Shown one piece after another: positions 33,486 through 46,158 of a stretch of DNA of 64,000 bases. Positions within the stretch are counted from its first letter, which is position 1; each line of letters starts with the position of its first letter. Source of the stretch: Hyalella azteca (taxonomy: Eukaryota > Arthropoda > Malacostraca > Amphipoda > Hyalellidae). The notes under the pieces are model-generated. The model had not been told where the DNA came from. It searched no databases and saw only the letters and a list, made by a program, of their open reading frames with translations. Made by a program: the position numbers and the translations under genes. The stretch covers positions 124,001-188,000 of the forward strand of contig NW_025941278.1 in assembly GCF_000764305.2 (NCBI RefSeq), given 5' to 3'.

Positions 33486-36400
33486 GTGAGTGTCCTTGTC
33501 TAATAACAATTCATTTTTATCTTATATTTATGCGTTTTTTTTTCTTATACTATATGTTTTTCCTTATACTATGCGAGACAAACGGTCAAATTTCATTCAA
33601 TTAGTGCCCAGCATCAAAAAGCAGTAATGTTGAAACTTTAGTTCAGAAATGGTAGAAACGAATCTGATACTAATCCAATTTGCCCCTGTTTATTTATGAG
33701 CAAAGATTAGATGCAATAACCATTTCTTACGTCGTAAACTAGGCTTAGACTCGCTGGTGCGGAGTATGGACGAAACCAGTGGCGTGGTGCCGACCTCAAG
33801 TGTCGCCTTCGTGCCCAACATCGTCCCTGAAGACATGGTGCCCCCGGTGCGGGGCATGCGAGGCCTCATGACGGTAGACGGGGGCATCTCTGGAGGCCTG
33901 AGGCAGAGCCAGCGCTGTTCGGTGAGGCAGACGGGCGATGCTGCCTCATTCAGCTACCGAGACCTGGTGCTGCGTAAGATGAACAACTTCGTACACATCA
34001 TCATGGCTCCTCAGACCACAAAAATTAAAAATTCTCTCAATTCCAGGGTAAGCTTCTGATGCATTAGATTGCTTATCGATTAATTTTAATCGCTATGAAT
34101 TCACGAGTAAGATACTTTTCATTCACGGTCTCACAATTTGCACGGTTTATGTAACTCTAATTTTATCAAGAAATTTATTGATTAAATAATTCAGTTGACA
34201 GCGTTTGCTATACGTACGTTAGTTGCTAATAGATCAGTCCTTCACTCAATTGCACTGATCGTGTGTGGTTTATTTTATTTTACGTTCTTCGTGCATCCCA
34301 TGAATATTTATTGATATTGTTCATAATGTTCTTGTTCGTCCTGTAATTCTTTTTCTGCAGATTAAACAATATCAATAAATATTGATATCACACGATATGC
34401 ACTTGCAATTTGCAGATCCTGCGCGAGCTGTGTGATGCGCTGAACTCGTTGCGCGGTGACCCGAGCGTGCGGTTGGTGCTGCTCACCTCGAATGGCTCGA
34501 GTTTTTGTCAGGGCGTCGACCTTACTTCGCTGCATCACGCCCACCCTGAGACTCGCAACAACCACGCGCAGAACCTCGCCAGGGCCATCAAGTGCGTGTG
34601 CTCGAAAATTGTGAAAATATGTAGCAACATGAAAAAATTATTAAAGAAATTGTGTGGAAGAATTCATTCAAAAATTGTGTCGTAGGTTTTTCGTGCCATG
34701 TGGAGACTTATTGGAGCATCTCCTTCGTTGGACAAAGAAGTGAGAGTAACGTCTAGTAAGAAACGTCTATGGTATCTTCCTGGTAGATTTTTCTATTATT
34801 GGTGGGGTGTAACCAACGTTGCTACAGTAAGATTCATGGATCGGCATTATCGAATACATACCGTATCATGTATTAAGAAACTGAAATTTAAATTTTTTCT
34901 AATTATATTGACATTTGAAATTAAGAATTATTTATTCGTCAAATACCCGGTCAGGGTTAGATGGTGTACTATGAAACAGAGGAATTCCCTTTTTACTTTC
35001 ATTTAATTGAGTTGAATTCAGGCTGTAGCTTAAAAACGGCTGTTTCTACCCCGTTAAAGAATGAATCCGCAGTAATCATTGAATCATCGAAACGCCTGTT
35101 TCGCCTGCTGATTAAAACGCCTGTTTCGTCTACTTATCAAAACGCCTGGCTCGTCTGTTGATTAAAAGGCATTTACGTTCTCAGGGAGTTCCTACGCATG
35201 CTGGTGCAGTTCCCTAAGCCGATCATCGCTGGTGTTAACGGCAACGCAGTGGGGCTGGGGGTAACCATGCTACCGCTCTTCGATCTGGTCTATGCCAGCG
35301 ACAGCGCCGAGTTTTACTTGCCTTATTCCAAGCTGGGGCAGGTGCCTGAAGGAGGCGCTACTTACACCTTCCCTGCTCTTATTGGCAAACTACAAGTAAT
35401 GGCCTTTTCAAAAATCAAATTTTTTTCGTTGATGCACGTAATTACGGATGCAATATAATATGGTGTGTGTATCCTATTATTTATTCATGTTTGTTACCCG
35501 ACTAACAGACTTGAAAACTTTGTGGAAGGCATTATTTATCGTTTGATGTAGTGAATTAATGCAACAAATGTGAGTTATCGTTTCAAATACTTGAATAAGA
35601 TATTATTTGACTATTTCTAGTGTAGCTTCGTTAACAGAAATGTATTGAAGGAATGAGCAATTGTTTTTTTTTTTTCGTTGAAAACTGATATACACTGAAA
35701 TCCTGGTTTTTATACCCGTAGATTTTTTTCAACATCATATTTCTCTGTAGTATATTATAACGTAACGCACATTGGAATGCGCATTATAATGTAATTCAAC
35801 CAATTCATTAGTCCGTGGAAATTATCCTCGCATCATTATTTATCGCTTATTCCTAAAGAAATTTGTTTCCCCGTTTCTCCTTTCATACTGACGGTTCTTC
35901 AAAGAAATTATGTATCTGGTATTTGTTGATCAGTAATTTATGTTCATGGTTTAGTGAAGGTATAAGTTGTGTATGATAATGTGAAGCCATTAGAAAATCA
36001 AGTTTTTAGACCTCTATTAACTTTTGTTTCAGGCAACCCGTTTGTTCATGGGCTACAAGTTCAGTGCGCGTGAGGGCGTAAACTTCGGCCTTGTGTCTGA
36101 GGTGCTGTGGCCCGCAAACTTCCAAGAAATGCTGCTGCCCAAAGTCGCTTTGCTGGCCACCCAGTCTTCACAGGTAAGATTATTGAGGAGTTTGATATCT
36201 CAAAGATGTATGAACTTATGAAGTGACGTAAGAAGTATTAAAATTACAATAACCTATGAAACGTATTTGAATTATTTGAAAATTGAATGCCAGCCATCTT
36301 CGAGGACACTCCATTTTTTCACCCTCCTTTCTAAGACGTGTCAGCATGCTTAGGATCAAAATACATTCTGAAAATATCAATTTAATGCTATAAGAAAAGA

Positions 36401-39400
36401 CAGAATCTCTTTCAGGCATTCGGTTCTAAGAATTTTGGGTATTAATTATATTTTTATTGCTTGTTTTAGCTCTTTATTTTCAAGTGAAATCGCTTCCAAT
36501 CCTAATTTGAGTGTACCTACTTGTTTAACAATCCTCATAACATTTCTTATGTAAATTCTTTCACTCTAACGCATATACTACCTATTTATTATGAAGATGT
36601 GAAAGTTTTTAGCCGTAGTTTCTTGGTGGTTGTGGTGGGTAGTGCGGTGTGCACACGCCCTCAAGAGTGCGACCGTAGTGGTGGGGGTACGTGTGGCTGG
36701 TGGTGCGTTGAGCTTGAGCACCACGAGGTACGAGACACAAGTGGTGCACTGGGCAGGAACACGTGAAATAACTCTCGTATGTATCGGGCCGCACAGCGCT
36801 GCAGGACTCGTTTGTTCCACAAGCAGGCAACTGCAAAGCAGAGAATATCATGCAAAACCACAATATTTATGTATAAAGTTGGTCATTGATGTGCAGTAAA
36901 TGATCTAAGTTGCCGAATTGCTTTTTTTCAATTGTGCGACGTAATACTGCATTATTACCCTCTATTGAACCGCTCTGTTCTTGTTTACTCTTTGCGTTCA
37001 AAGAAGAGCAAAACGTTTTACATTATTGATTCAGGCGCGTTACAGAATTTGTCCTGTCATGTAATGCTATAGGCGTATTTTATTTCTCAAACCACGGAAT
37101 ATGGTTGTTTCAACAGTTTTAGTGCTAGAAAAGGCTTTTACGAGTACGGATGTTGTTGATCAGTAGTATACCGATTACCCACTCACTGTATCACAAACAT
37201 AGTTGTGTATCTGGGTTAGAAGTCGACTCCGTTGAGGATCATCGCGTCTCTCTCGTTCGGACAATTTGAGTTGAGTGTTTCGATGCTTCCAATACCGCGG
37301 CATCTCACATCGACATTTCAGATGAGTGAACGAGTCCGTTATGATGGCGGGTTTGTAGCTCTGAGATGCTGGTTCGTCTTTGGATCGCGAATTGTGTAGT
37401 GCATACCGTTCTTTGAGCGTTACTTCGAGACCAACCTGTCGGTTAGTACACTGTTGCATGTCGCGAGTGTCCGATGGCACATTGCAGAACTGCACAAGAG
37501 CGCCAAACTATAAATTATATTCTGTTTCTCTGCATTAGCATTTAGTGATAATTTCATTAAGTTATTTGTACATATAACTTTTTGAAATCGATTGTCAATT
37601 TGTTCTCGCTATGGCGCGCAAGTTTTGCTTGGTTACTGTGCGCTATTCTTGTGTTGATCTTAAGTCTCGACAGCGTCTTACATGCAGCTGTGCTCTGTTG
37701 CTGATGTGCTGAACCAAAAGCTCCCGTCCTGCAGCTGATTCTTCTCCGTCCTGAAAAACACGTCTTTTTGTTATTACGATAGTTTGGAACGTTTTATAAA
37801 CAGCACAGCTTGTACTAGGTTTGATGTCTTCCCTCGTGTATCAGACTAATGCGCAAAATAAAATTATGTATTGCCGGCCTTCTATTGTGTGGCTACCGTA
37901 AACGTTACGAATTTTCAAGTGGCCTGTATTTATTACTCTGCTGGAATGATTTTGTAAGTTTTGCTAGCCATTGACGTACCAGAATTTGGTCTCGCGTGGC
38001 GTTGCTGTGGTCAGTTTGCTGGGGATTGACAGGACACGGCGTGTGTCCCGGACACCTACAGAGACGCTCAAGCAGGGGCGGCTTCCAGAAGCGATCGTGG
38101 CGTAAGTTGCATGCCTCCAGACCGGAAGAACTGCACTCTGGGAGGTCACGTTCACTGCTCCGCTGTTTAGTATGCAGTTTATTAGCTTATTTTTATGGCA
38201 TCATTTCCAGGATGAGAACCAAAATCGTCAAAAACTTTTGTGATGAATTCCAATGTTATCGTCAACATTAAACAAAACTAGAACGTGCAATATTATGCTT
38301 GCTTGTAGTCTAACCACATTGTTGAACAAATTATTATTTTACTCAGAATTAAAACATATTTCTTTTGTAAGACATCAAACGCCGAGAATTTCATGCGCAA
38401 ACCGTAGCACGAGCATTAATTTCGAGTTTTGATAGCGGACGCATCAGACGTGCGGTTTCTAGTCCGACTCACCCCGTGACCGTAGGCAATGTAATTGCCT
38501 TTATTGAAGAGAATGAGGTGATTTGCGAAGCCTGGTAGTCTCGTGGCAGAGCTGAACTCCGGAACTATCAGAATAACGATTAGGCTCAACCGTACCGATT
38601 TGATCATTATTTTATGCACATTTATGGAACAATATTATACAATTTTCTGTTTAGATTTTATTTTAATGAGACTCGAGCCCTAAAAATTATTCAGCTCTCA
38701 ATGTAAATTGGTTGAATATATTTGTTTGTTTTTTAAATTTATTTTTCTTGACCGTTATTGTGTGATTTCACACACTAATTGCCATCGCTTAAACAAAATT
38801 GAAGTTTCATCGAAAAGGAGCTTCAAGGGACGAAAGGATCTTCTTCTCGCATTAATGTCCTTGCGGTACGTCTGTATCTTCAGGCTGCCAACAGCTAACT
38901 GAGGATCTTTGTTCGCCAGCTTGGGAGCTCAAGACTCGCCATATTTTCAATGAAAGAAGGCTCTTATTTTACTTCCCTGCGCTGCCATTACTGCTGTTGT
39001 TTGACATATCCTGATCCCATATAATCCTGTTATTCCTTCTCCCGATGTATAGTTGTAGTTTTTTCACGATTTTTTGCTAGGCTCCACAGGGCAGTTTGCC
39101 GTGTTTATTAATTATTACAATCTAGTGTGTTATCTTTACAGAAATCGATTTTACCTGTCTGTTATCGATTATAATGAAGAATTCTTGTAATGTTACGAGG
39201 TTAACATGCATATTTTTTGCAGAGCATGGAGACTACGAAGGCGCTGATGAACCATCAGCTGCAGACGCGGCTGGAACTAAGCCTGGAGAACGAGTGCAAC
39301 ATGTTGCAGAAGCAGTGGATTTCTCCGAACTTCGAAACTCTGAGCCGACGCTTCCTCGAGTCCCACGCTCCTCTCATGCAAAAGCCTGTCGTCGTGCCTC

Positions 39401-39405
39401 TATGA
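30008..39405 (+). CDS. CDYL-like nuclear crotonase with AT-hook motifs, spliced
   Basis: Exons: 30008-33485, 33743-34047, 34416-34591, 35185-35395, 36033-36173 and 39223-39405. All phases agree and give 1,497 codons. Residues 1 to about 1195 are Ser/Lys/Pro-rich and probably disordered, with AT-hook-like GRP cores at 298-300 (KKIGRPAKK) and 1031-1033 (RKPGRPQK). The C-terminal 300 residues are a crotonase fold: SYRDLVLRK, FCQGVDL, PKPIIAGVNGNAVGLG and LGQVPEGGATYTFPALIG in order. SYRDLVLRK is a CDYL-type entry. CDYL family members are chromatin co-repressors whose crotonase fold binds CoA. Glu1375 in PEGG is at the position used as catalytic base in ECI-type enoyl-CoA isomerases, whereas vertebrate CDYL has Asp. 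No chromodomain was found. The start is the first ATG; TAA at 29975 closes the frame upstream. Confidence 0.93.
33743..34047 (+). CDS. CDYL-like exon 2 (crotonase entry)
   Basis: The two leading bases GC join the A of exon 1 to make Ser. The exon encodes FSYRDLVLRKMNNFVHIIM, the first beta strands of the crotonase fold, and ends phase 0 at AGG|GTAAGC. Confidence 0.95.
34303..34383. repeat. 19-bp perfect inverted repeat in CDYL intron 2
   Basis: AATATTTATTGATATTGTT (34303-34321) and its exact complement (34365-34383) flank a 43-base loop, 32 bases before exon 3. The arms are AT-rich, so the stem is weak. Confidence 0.8.
34416..34591 (+). CDS. CDYL-like exon 3
   Basis: This exon encodes ILRELCDALNSLRGD, VRLVLLTSNGSSFCQGVDL and the following helix. 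It holds the first part of the CoA-binding/oxyanion site. It begins phase 0 after TTTGCAG and ends phase 2 at GTGCGT. Confidence 0.95.
34592..35184. other. CDYL-like intron 3 with 25-bp triplet
   Basis: Three 25-bp copies of AACGCCTGTTTCGTCTACTT-like sequence start at 35091, 35116 and 35141, ending about 17 bases before the acceptor of exon 4. They may displace the usual polypyrimidine tract. Frames at 34698-35161 are not supported as genes. Confidence 0.75.
35185..35395 (+). CDS. CDYL-like exon 4 (oxyanion hole and active-site Glu)
   Basis: The first base completes Lys1320. The exon carries FPKPIIAGVNGNAVGLGVTM and PYSKLGQVPEGGATYTFPAL, the strongest family matches in this gene. Confidence 0.95.
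35396..36032. other. CDYL-like intron 4
   Basis: AT-rich intron with a short poly-T run; nothing else was seen. Confidence 0.6.
36033..36173 (+). CDS. CDYL-like exon 5
   Basis: This 47-codon phase-0 exon encodes ATRLFMGYKFSAREGVNFGL and VSEVLWP, matching the LTAREACAKGLVSQVF stretch of CDYL. Confidence 0.95.
36174..39222. other. CDYL-like intron 5
   Basis: The 3-kb intron contains a GC-richer patch (36600-36900) with short opposing frames. Another lies at 37175-37495, where a 106-codon minus-strand frame has a plausible composition but no family match. Neither was called as a gene; they could be old transposon pieces. Confidence 0.45.
39223..39405 (+). CDS. CDYL-like terminal exon
   Basis: The exon starts SMETTKALMNHQLQTRLELS and ends QKPVVVPL with TGA at 39403. 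The LENECNMLQKQW segment matches the family's NERECEVLRKIW helix. Confidence 0.92.
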   Translation, partial: SMETTKALMNHQLQTRLELSLENECNMLQKQWISPNFETLSRRFLESHAPLMQKPVVVPL

Positions 39406-42400
39406 GTTGTATGGCTTAAATGCTGCTTCTGTAGGCTGATTAATTTTCACATTCTACCAATTAATAATTTTGTATTTATAGCATCAGATTGTATCGTTGT
39501 GAGTCATGTTCGTTTCGCATGCCTCTTTATTCCTTGCCGCATATTCAAATGCGTCATGAGTTATTTATACTTTCCGATTATCAAATGAATATTAGAGTTT
39601 CATCACTGTATTTGTCATTGTTAAGTGACCGCGGTTTTATCTTGAAATGAATGAGAGAACAATGTCCTCACTTTATTTTGAGTTATGATGCAAAGAGGTT
39701 CACGTTATCATAGATGATGCCTTACATTATATTGCAGTCATGCTGCGCCAATATTTCAATAGTATACTTGCCCATCGTTAGCATTTTTTTTTCTCGACTT
39801 CAATTATTTAGCTTACTTTCGCAAGCTAAACTAAATTCGATAATGTGAGCCATGTTCTCCCCTGCCGATATCAAGTTTTTTCGAATGATAGAAACTTAAG
39901 CTTATCGTATTTCTGTTCCTGTTTTATTCACTCATCCTCTCCCTGACCTCGCCCAGCTACAATGCTCTGTGTTGTGGAGCTTTGATGTTGGTGTTTGAAA
40001 AGAAGCCAAATTTTCGGTATATTTCCAGAGACACTAATCGTGAATTTGATCACATTTAAACTGCATACTCCTTTCTTCATAGTTTGGGTAGCAATGAACT
40101 AACTATGTATGATGTTGATGCTCTTTGATGATCATCCATCATGACATTTTGAAACAAGTTGATCATTTTTTTTTTTTCGGGACTGTCTAGTTGTTGATCT
40201 CATGAATTTGTGAGAATACGTTGCACTCAGCCTTCTCGGCAATAATATTGGTTTTATTTAAGTGCTATAACCAAGAATAAAATTGCATTTGATTGAATCA
40301 GTGTTATACAAATAAGAAAGTATTACACATTCTGATGCTTCTATCCTGTTGACCGATATATTGAAATTGACTTGAATTATTAATGCCTATCGCTCGGTCC
40401 AATCTTTTAGACTATTTATTTGCCATGTTCACCGACTTTGATTGCCTCTTTTCTTGATTTTGTATGTAGATTAATTCTCTTTATGATTTCTGTGGTTATA
40501 AGACCTACAACAAATAAGCTGAACCAACGCTAATCTTTATTTTATTTAAACCAAGGGGTTTGCTAATGTTCATGCTTAAAGTTTACTAGCTCTGACAGGT
40601 GCAATTTCATTGTGACATTTTCCTTGTCTTGCTTTCGATTGAAAAAAAATTGAAGTTGTAAATAAGGTTTAGTTCTTTTCTTATTTCACTCAGCCTCTTG
40701 TATTCCATAAATCCAAGAAGTACCAAACTTGGCGCAGTGCACGCGTGGACACTTTATGTTAAGGCTTGATAGATAAGTAACGGGGTGATCCGTCATAACA
40801 CTTCTTTTACGAAGTGGATTTTACTATATTTGTGAATATTGAGTACATCTTTGAAGAATTGACAGAGCTAATTTATCTCAACGTTTTCTCGAAAGTTTTT
40901 TTTTTATGTTAGGACTTGCTTTTAAAATTTTTGTGAATTAAAGCCTCAAAAAGTAGGTTCTTTTAAAAAATTCTTATCTATTTTGTGTATTTATTTAAAT
41001 TATTTAGGAAAATTATTTTCCCGATTAAGTTCTTCCAAGTTAGAAGACGATTGTCGATATCAAGTTTAATTTTTTGCCCGTTAATGATGTTAGCTTGAAG
41101 ATTGCACTCTTTTTTTTCTCTATTTTAAGCATATCAAGTATTTTCAATAGCCTCAAAATTGAAACAGAATGACGTACCATTAAAAAACCGAATGGCATTT
41201 CAAGTGTCCTCTTGTCTGTACGTCAGTTTAACAAAATGGCGTATTTTTGGAATAAATACAAAAAAACTTGAGCAACTTCATTATTGTGGTGTTGAGGATT
41301 TTCTCGATGGTGGTTTCAGTGACACTCTGCCTGCTCTGAAAAATGTTTTAATGTGAAAGCAATTTCTATCATTATTGATTTTCCGTTTATTGGTTCCAGG
41401 ATTGGAGCTTATTTAATGTTTTCTTATTTATTTCGGAAGATAAGCGGCTCCACTTGACCGATGTTTCGTGTTATTCTCGTATAATTAACCGTCCAAGCAG
41501 CAGTTCTGAAGCTCATAATTTGATCGAATGGTCGTTCCATGTAGTATTTCTCATTGAACTGCGGGTAGTATTTCTACTTGAACTTATAATGTAATATCAT
41601 AATTAGTTAAATAAAATGTAGGTAACGAAAAAGCAACATTCGGTCGCGGAGGGGTGACCTGAGCTCTTGAAATAGATTGCTGATTATCAATTTCATGAAC
41701 ACCTGAAAAATATTGTTGAATTCTATGGAAACCAACTGGTTTCAATTCAATGCGTTCCACGGTCTTGCGGACAATATCTTTTAGTTATGTACAGCGTATT
41801 TTTTCGTAGTTCGATTGTTATTTGATTTCAAATGATATAGTATGTTTCTTTATGATTGTAAATATGATTTTTTTTCTCGAATCTTGCTTCAAACTGTGAT
41901 GGTTTGGAATCGAGTTCCAATTCTCTGCCTATGTTACTGTCCATTTAGATTTCATCCTCAGTTTTCACCAATGAATTTTCAGCACTCGGTTCACTAGAAA
42001 AGGCATTCGTCCTTTTGCGTAGTTTTGCCGGCTAATCTTGTATTTTTTCAAATTTATTGCTGTGTGTACTCGTTATCAAAAGCAAAATTGCCAGAAATAT
42101 AAACGTCATAATTGCCTCGAATGATTTCAGCTCAGCTCTAACAAAAAATACACTGTTGTACAATTTCCTGTCAGACCAACCGAATGTGTAAACAAAAAAC
42201 CGCTTAGTGCTTATAATTTCAAAACTGTGTTAAGCTACACAATTTTTTTTTTATGTTGCAGTTATTGAACATGGGACGATGTTCCTACCAACGATACATC
42301 TCAATTTTTTACATTAAACTTAAAATGACAGAATTATTAACATTACATGCAATAACTTCATTCTTTAGTCTCGTATAAGTATGGCCAATCTTTCCTTCAA

Positions 42401-45043
42401 ATTCGTTGTTCGTTCAACTATCTCTTACTCTTCTTTAATATTAGTCTTTGTATCATATAATTTTACTTTGTGTGTTTTGTTGTACATTTTCAGCTAGAAC
42501 CGCGAGAATATTTTTCGCTTTATTTCGAGTGCACCTACTTTGCTGCATCTCTTTCCAGTAACTCCTCGGCTATTCTAAGGTTCTTGGCGATTAATAGAGT
42601 TGAACATTGTGTAAGTATATTTTAGACTTGCATCTATTATTACTAGCCGATGATTCTTTAATTCTTCTGTACGCTATTGATTCAAGCTCTGCGATTTTAG
42701 CCTATTCGGATCAAACATTAAACTACAACAAAGAGTGTTGGATATCACGAAGGTTTCGCTAATGTATAAATTGATCATATTGATTTGGAGTTTCCTTTGG
42801 GTTCGTGACTAGCATTGGCTTTGACCAGTGCATTGTCTAGATCACGAAAATGTGGCATTCTTTTGGCCTAGAACCATTACTTGCATCGCTCGTTTGCAGC
42901 CTCGTCTAGTAGATGAGCTTTTTGTTTGATCGGTTGTACATGTGAGATTTAAATTTCGTGATTATTCATGAAGCTCTATAAGTTTCGTTCTAGCCTGCCT
43001 AAATTATTAACCATGGTTGAGCAACGTTTGAAAATTAAAATTGTTTACCCCAATGAGCGTCAGTGACGCGACTACGAAACTTTTGATGTTGGTTTAGTGG
43101 ATTGGTTCGATGCGATCCTGTTATGGTGGGGCATTATTTACGACCTTCATTTCAATTCTCGTTTTTTTGTTTATTGCCCGTAAAACATTGTGTTTAAGAT
43201 TTTATGTTACCCTATTAATAGGTTTCTATGAAGGGAAGAAAATTCTTTTAGACGTTACTACATAGTTGATGCTTTTGCTTTTCAGTAGTTAACATTTTCG
43301 CCGTAGTTGAATTTTGCTCAAAGGAACAGAAGCAGACCTGACTATCATTGTTTCCTATTCAATTTATTATTTAGTGAGGTTTAGCGGTGTATAATAGGGG
43401 CAAATTTTAACTATTTCGGCCTTGAAAGCTTCATTGTAAGCGAGCTATTTTTCTACATTAACTATGCTTTATTTATATATTCAAAAAAAAAAGAATTTTT
43501 TTATTTTCCCTTGTTTAAATTTTACTTGATTTCCATTTTATTAACACGCCAAGAATTATTATTTTACGACACCATCAATAACTTGATCAATTCATTTATT
43601 TTTATTTTGTCTGACGTCTCTACGATCAGAATTTTATAAGGACATCGCGTTTTGTTGTGCACCGTCTTCGAGCTCGTGTTGGTGAGGCAGTTAATTGGGT
43701 CTAACGAGCGGGATTTTCACTCATTTTTATTCATTCTTCCTGGGCTGACGTTACGTGTAAGCGGTTTTTTTTTTTAATTATCGCAAATAATAGTTACTTT
43801 TCTGTGAGATGTCAACGCTGCCAGCTTCAGCGCGCTGGTCGTTGTACACCTACCCTGTTTTAATAAGGCTTATTTTGGGAGTAATGTTGCAAGATTGCTC
43901 GAGAGTCGAGGCGCTATTAAATCACTTTTTCCTACCAAACTGGTTGCCTTGGTATGAAATTATTTGCATCGTGTGCAATTCCTATATCGTTCATTTAAAC
44001 AATTAAAATAGTCTTTAATCATAAATGGCAATACTAACAAGGACAAGACGACGTGTTTATCAACTCGTGCCACCATTCTTCATACCATGTTATTACTCAT
44101 TGCAATTCAAGGATAACGGAATGACAGCTGGAGAAACATTGTTTGGAATGATCAAATACAAAACTTGTTTAGCTAGCAATAGAATCCGGAAACGAGCTGG
44201 GCAGAATGTAGTTAAAAAAATTGTTCATCAATAACAATTTACAGGTTTTTGAAACTTGGCTACCGAAACGTTAATAAAAAACGATTGATATTCGTTGGAT
44301 CAAACGCGCGGTTTTCTGTCAGCTAAAATATAGTAAATGACTACGCGAAGTGAGTTTGAGCGAAATGCGTAGCTGTAAGTAAAATCTGACAAAATAATGT
44401 TTTAACGCCATCCTTTAGCAAATTGGCCCAAAACAAAGTAGTCATTGGTAGCTGCTAGCCAGACCCTCATGCTGTGCGCCCACCTTATTAGAATTCATTA
44501 AAACTCTGAAGTGTACAAATAATGTGAAACGTCATTGTTGTTTAGAGGAAGTGTCCCTACATAACCGGGAAATATATTTTTAGTACTATTAGATTCGTTA
44601 AATAATCTCCGGTGTTCCTCTATATACTCGTGCTTCACCTTATGACCGATCCACTCAAAATGTTCAGTACAACATACGTGGGAATACAGCATCTACATAA
44701 ATTATATAAATATTTATTTTATAAAATAAATTAAATCAAGAATATGTCGTGTTTAACCTGTCCACTTGATGCAAGAAATTCTTAATATGAACAACAGGTG
44801 AAGGAATTCAATAGTAATTTGTCTTCAGTATTCCTTACCTGTTCCGTAGCCGACAGCTAGGGTAATTTCCGGGCAAAAGTTAAAATTATTAGCTGAAAAA
44901 TTCGAATTTTGCTAGGCATGTGCATTTACAGATTCCGGTAAATTAGTTTCATATTATTTATGGTCGAAAAATCGTTAGACCGAATGACGTGTTTCACTGT
45001 ACGGATGCCTTGATCCTGATTAACATCAGGATGGGGTAGCTTT
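39406..45043. other. Intergenic between convergent genes
   Basis: The CDYL-like gene (+) and the kinase gene (-) end towards each other across 5.6 kb. The left part must include the CDYL-like 3'UTR. Short frames at 41159-41356, 43809-44234 and 44498-44692 lack any family or splice support. Confidence 0.5.
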
Positions 45044-46158
45044 TCATTGCCAGTCGGAGAATTGATCGTCAGAGTGCATGGAAGGAGGAAACGCATCCCG
45101 TCTTCGGTTCATGACTCTCCTCAGGAGTACCGTCAAGTCTTGCAGAGACTTTTCCGGTAAGCCTGATATATCAGGAAGTGCAGAAGGTCGAACAGGCCGA
45201 AGCTTCTGTTTTTGATCCAGGAGGAGTTCAGCGGTGAGAGCCAGTCCAGGTCTATCGACTGTACACGGCCGATTCTCTCTTCTTTTCCCCTCAATGCGTC
45301 GCACCGGAGACTTGAGCCGCGTTGGGGATTTGACTCGCTGCCGAGGAGGCGAGATGTCTCGCTCTTTCTTAGGCGACGAACGACGAGAACTCGGAACAAT
45401 AGGTTTCTGGAAAGTCCTGCTACCGCGGCGAGGAGACGTTGCTCTGCTTTCAGTCTTAGTGTCTCGCTTGCGGAGCTTCGAGTAGTAAACATTGTAGTAC
45501 TCATCGCTACTCCATGAACTGCACTGACTTTCTCCAGCACTGTCCTGCTCATTTGTCCGACTTTGTTTTACTGTTTTGCCATTTTTTATTCTTCGGTCTG
45601 TGTCCCTAGCCTCCCAGCTTCCTTCTAAGGAATCGTGCAGGTCCGATGAGCGGCTCAGACTACCGTCACTCGATTGCTTGTCGCGTCTCTTGAGATCGCG
45701 ACTCATTTCAACGGAAAGTTCGCGCTGCCGTGTCCTGCTTGACCGAGACTTTTGAGGTCGTCTGTTGGGCGATGGCTTTCTCTCCTCGATTTGTTCGTAA
45801 GTGACGTCACGGCGGGACAAGCGCGAGCGGTGAGCCCGATTAGGCGATGATCTTTCCCGATCGTCCCCAGTTGCTTTAATTTTTTTCTCATTACGATCAG
45901 GACTTCTTCCACGAGCTTTGCTTCGTTCTCGACCTTCGTTCTTCTCACGAGGACTGCTTTTCTCTCCTGAATTACTCTTCTCTCTAGAATTAGCTTTTTC
46001 TCTCGAGTTATTTTTCGCTGACATCGACTCTTTTTGCTCAACATATTTCGACGATGCTCCTCTTTTATCTACGCTCGAGTTACGTCGACGCGCCGGAGCT
46101 TTAGGAGGACTAGTTTTTTCCTCGTTGAGTGACATCATCCCGGACATAAGAGGCACCT
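45044..46158 (-). CDS. Kinase terminal exon (basic RS-rich tail)
   Basis: Residues 713-1083: repeated SREK/SPREK words, [34 protein letters not shown], then a short hydrophobic helix (LTAELLLDQ) and DDQFSDWQ before TGA. The low-complexity basic Ser/Pro sites could be phosphorylated by proline-directed kinases. Confidence 0.9.

Noticed and set aside
37175..37495. 106-codon minus-strand frame in CDYL-like intron 5
   Set aside because: Composition is plausible but no motif is recognised and no neighbouring exon could be found. Transcript data could revive it.
38430..38500. Possible tRNA-derived sequence (GTGCGGTTTCTAGTCC)
   Set aside because: The resemblance to a B-box is weak and no tRNA arms pair.
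44025..44234. 69-codon basic frame (MAILTRTRRRVYQL)
   Set aside because: It is isolated, has no family, and lies in an AT-rich intergenic region.
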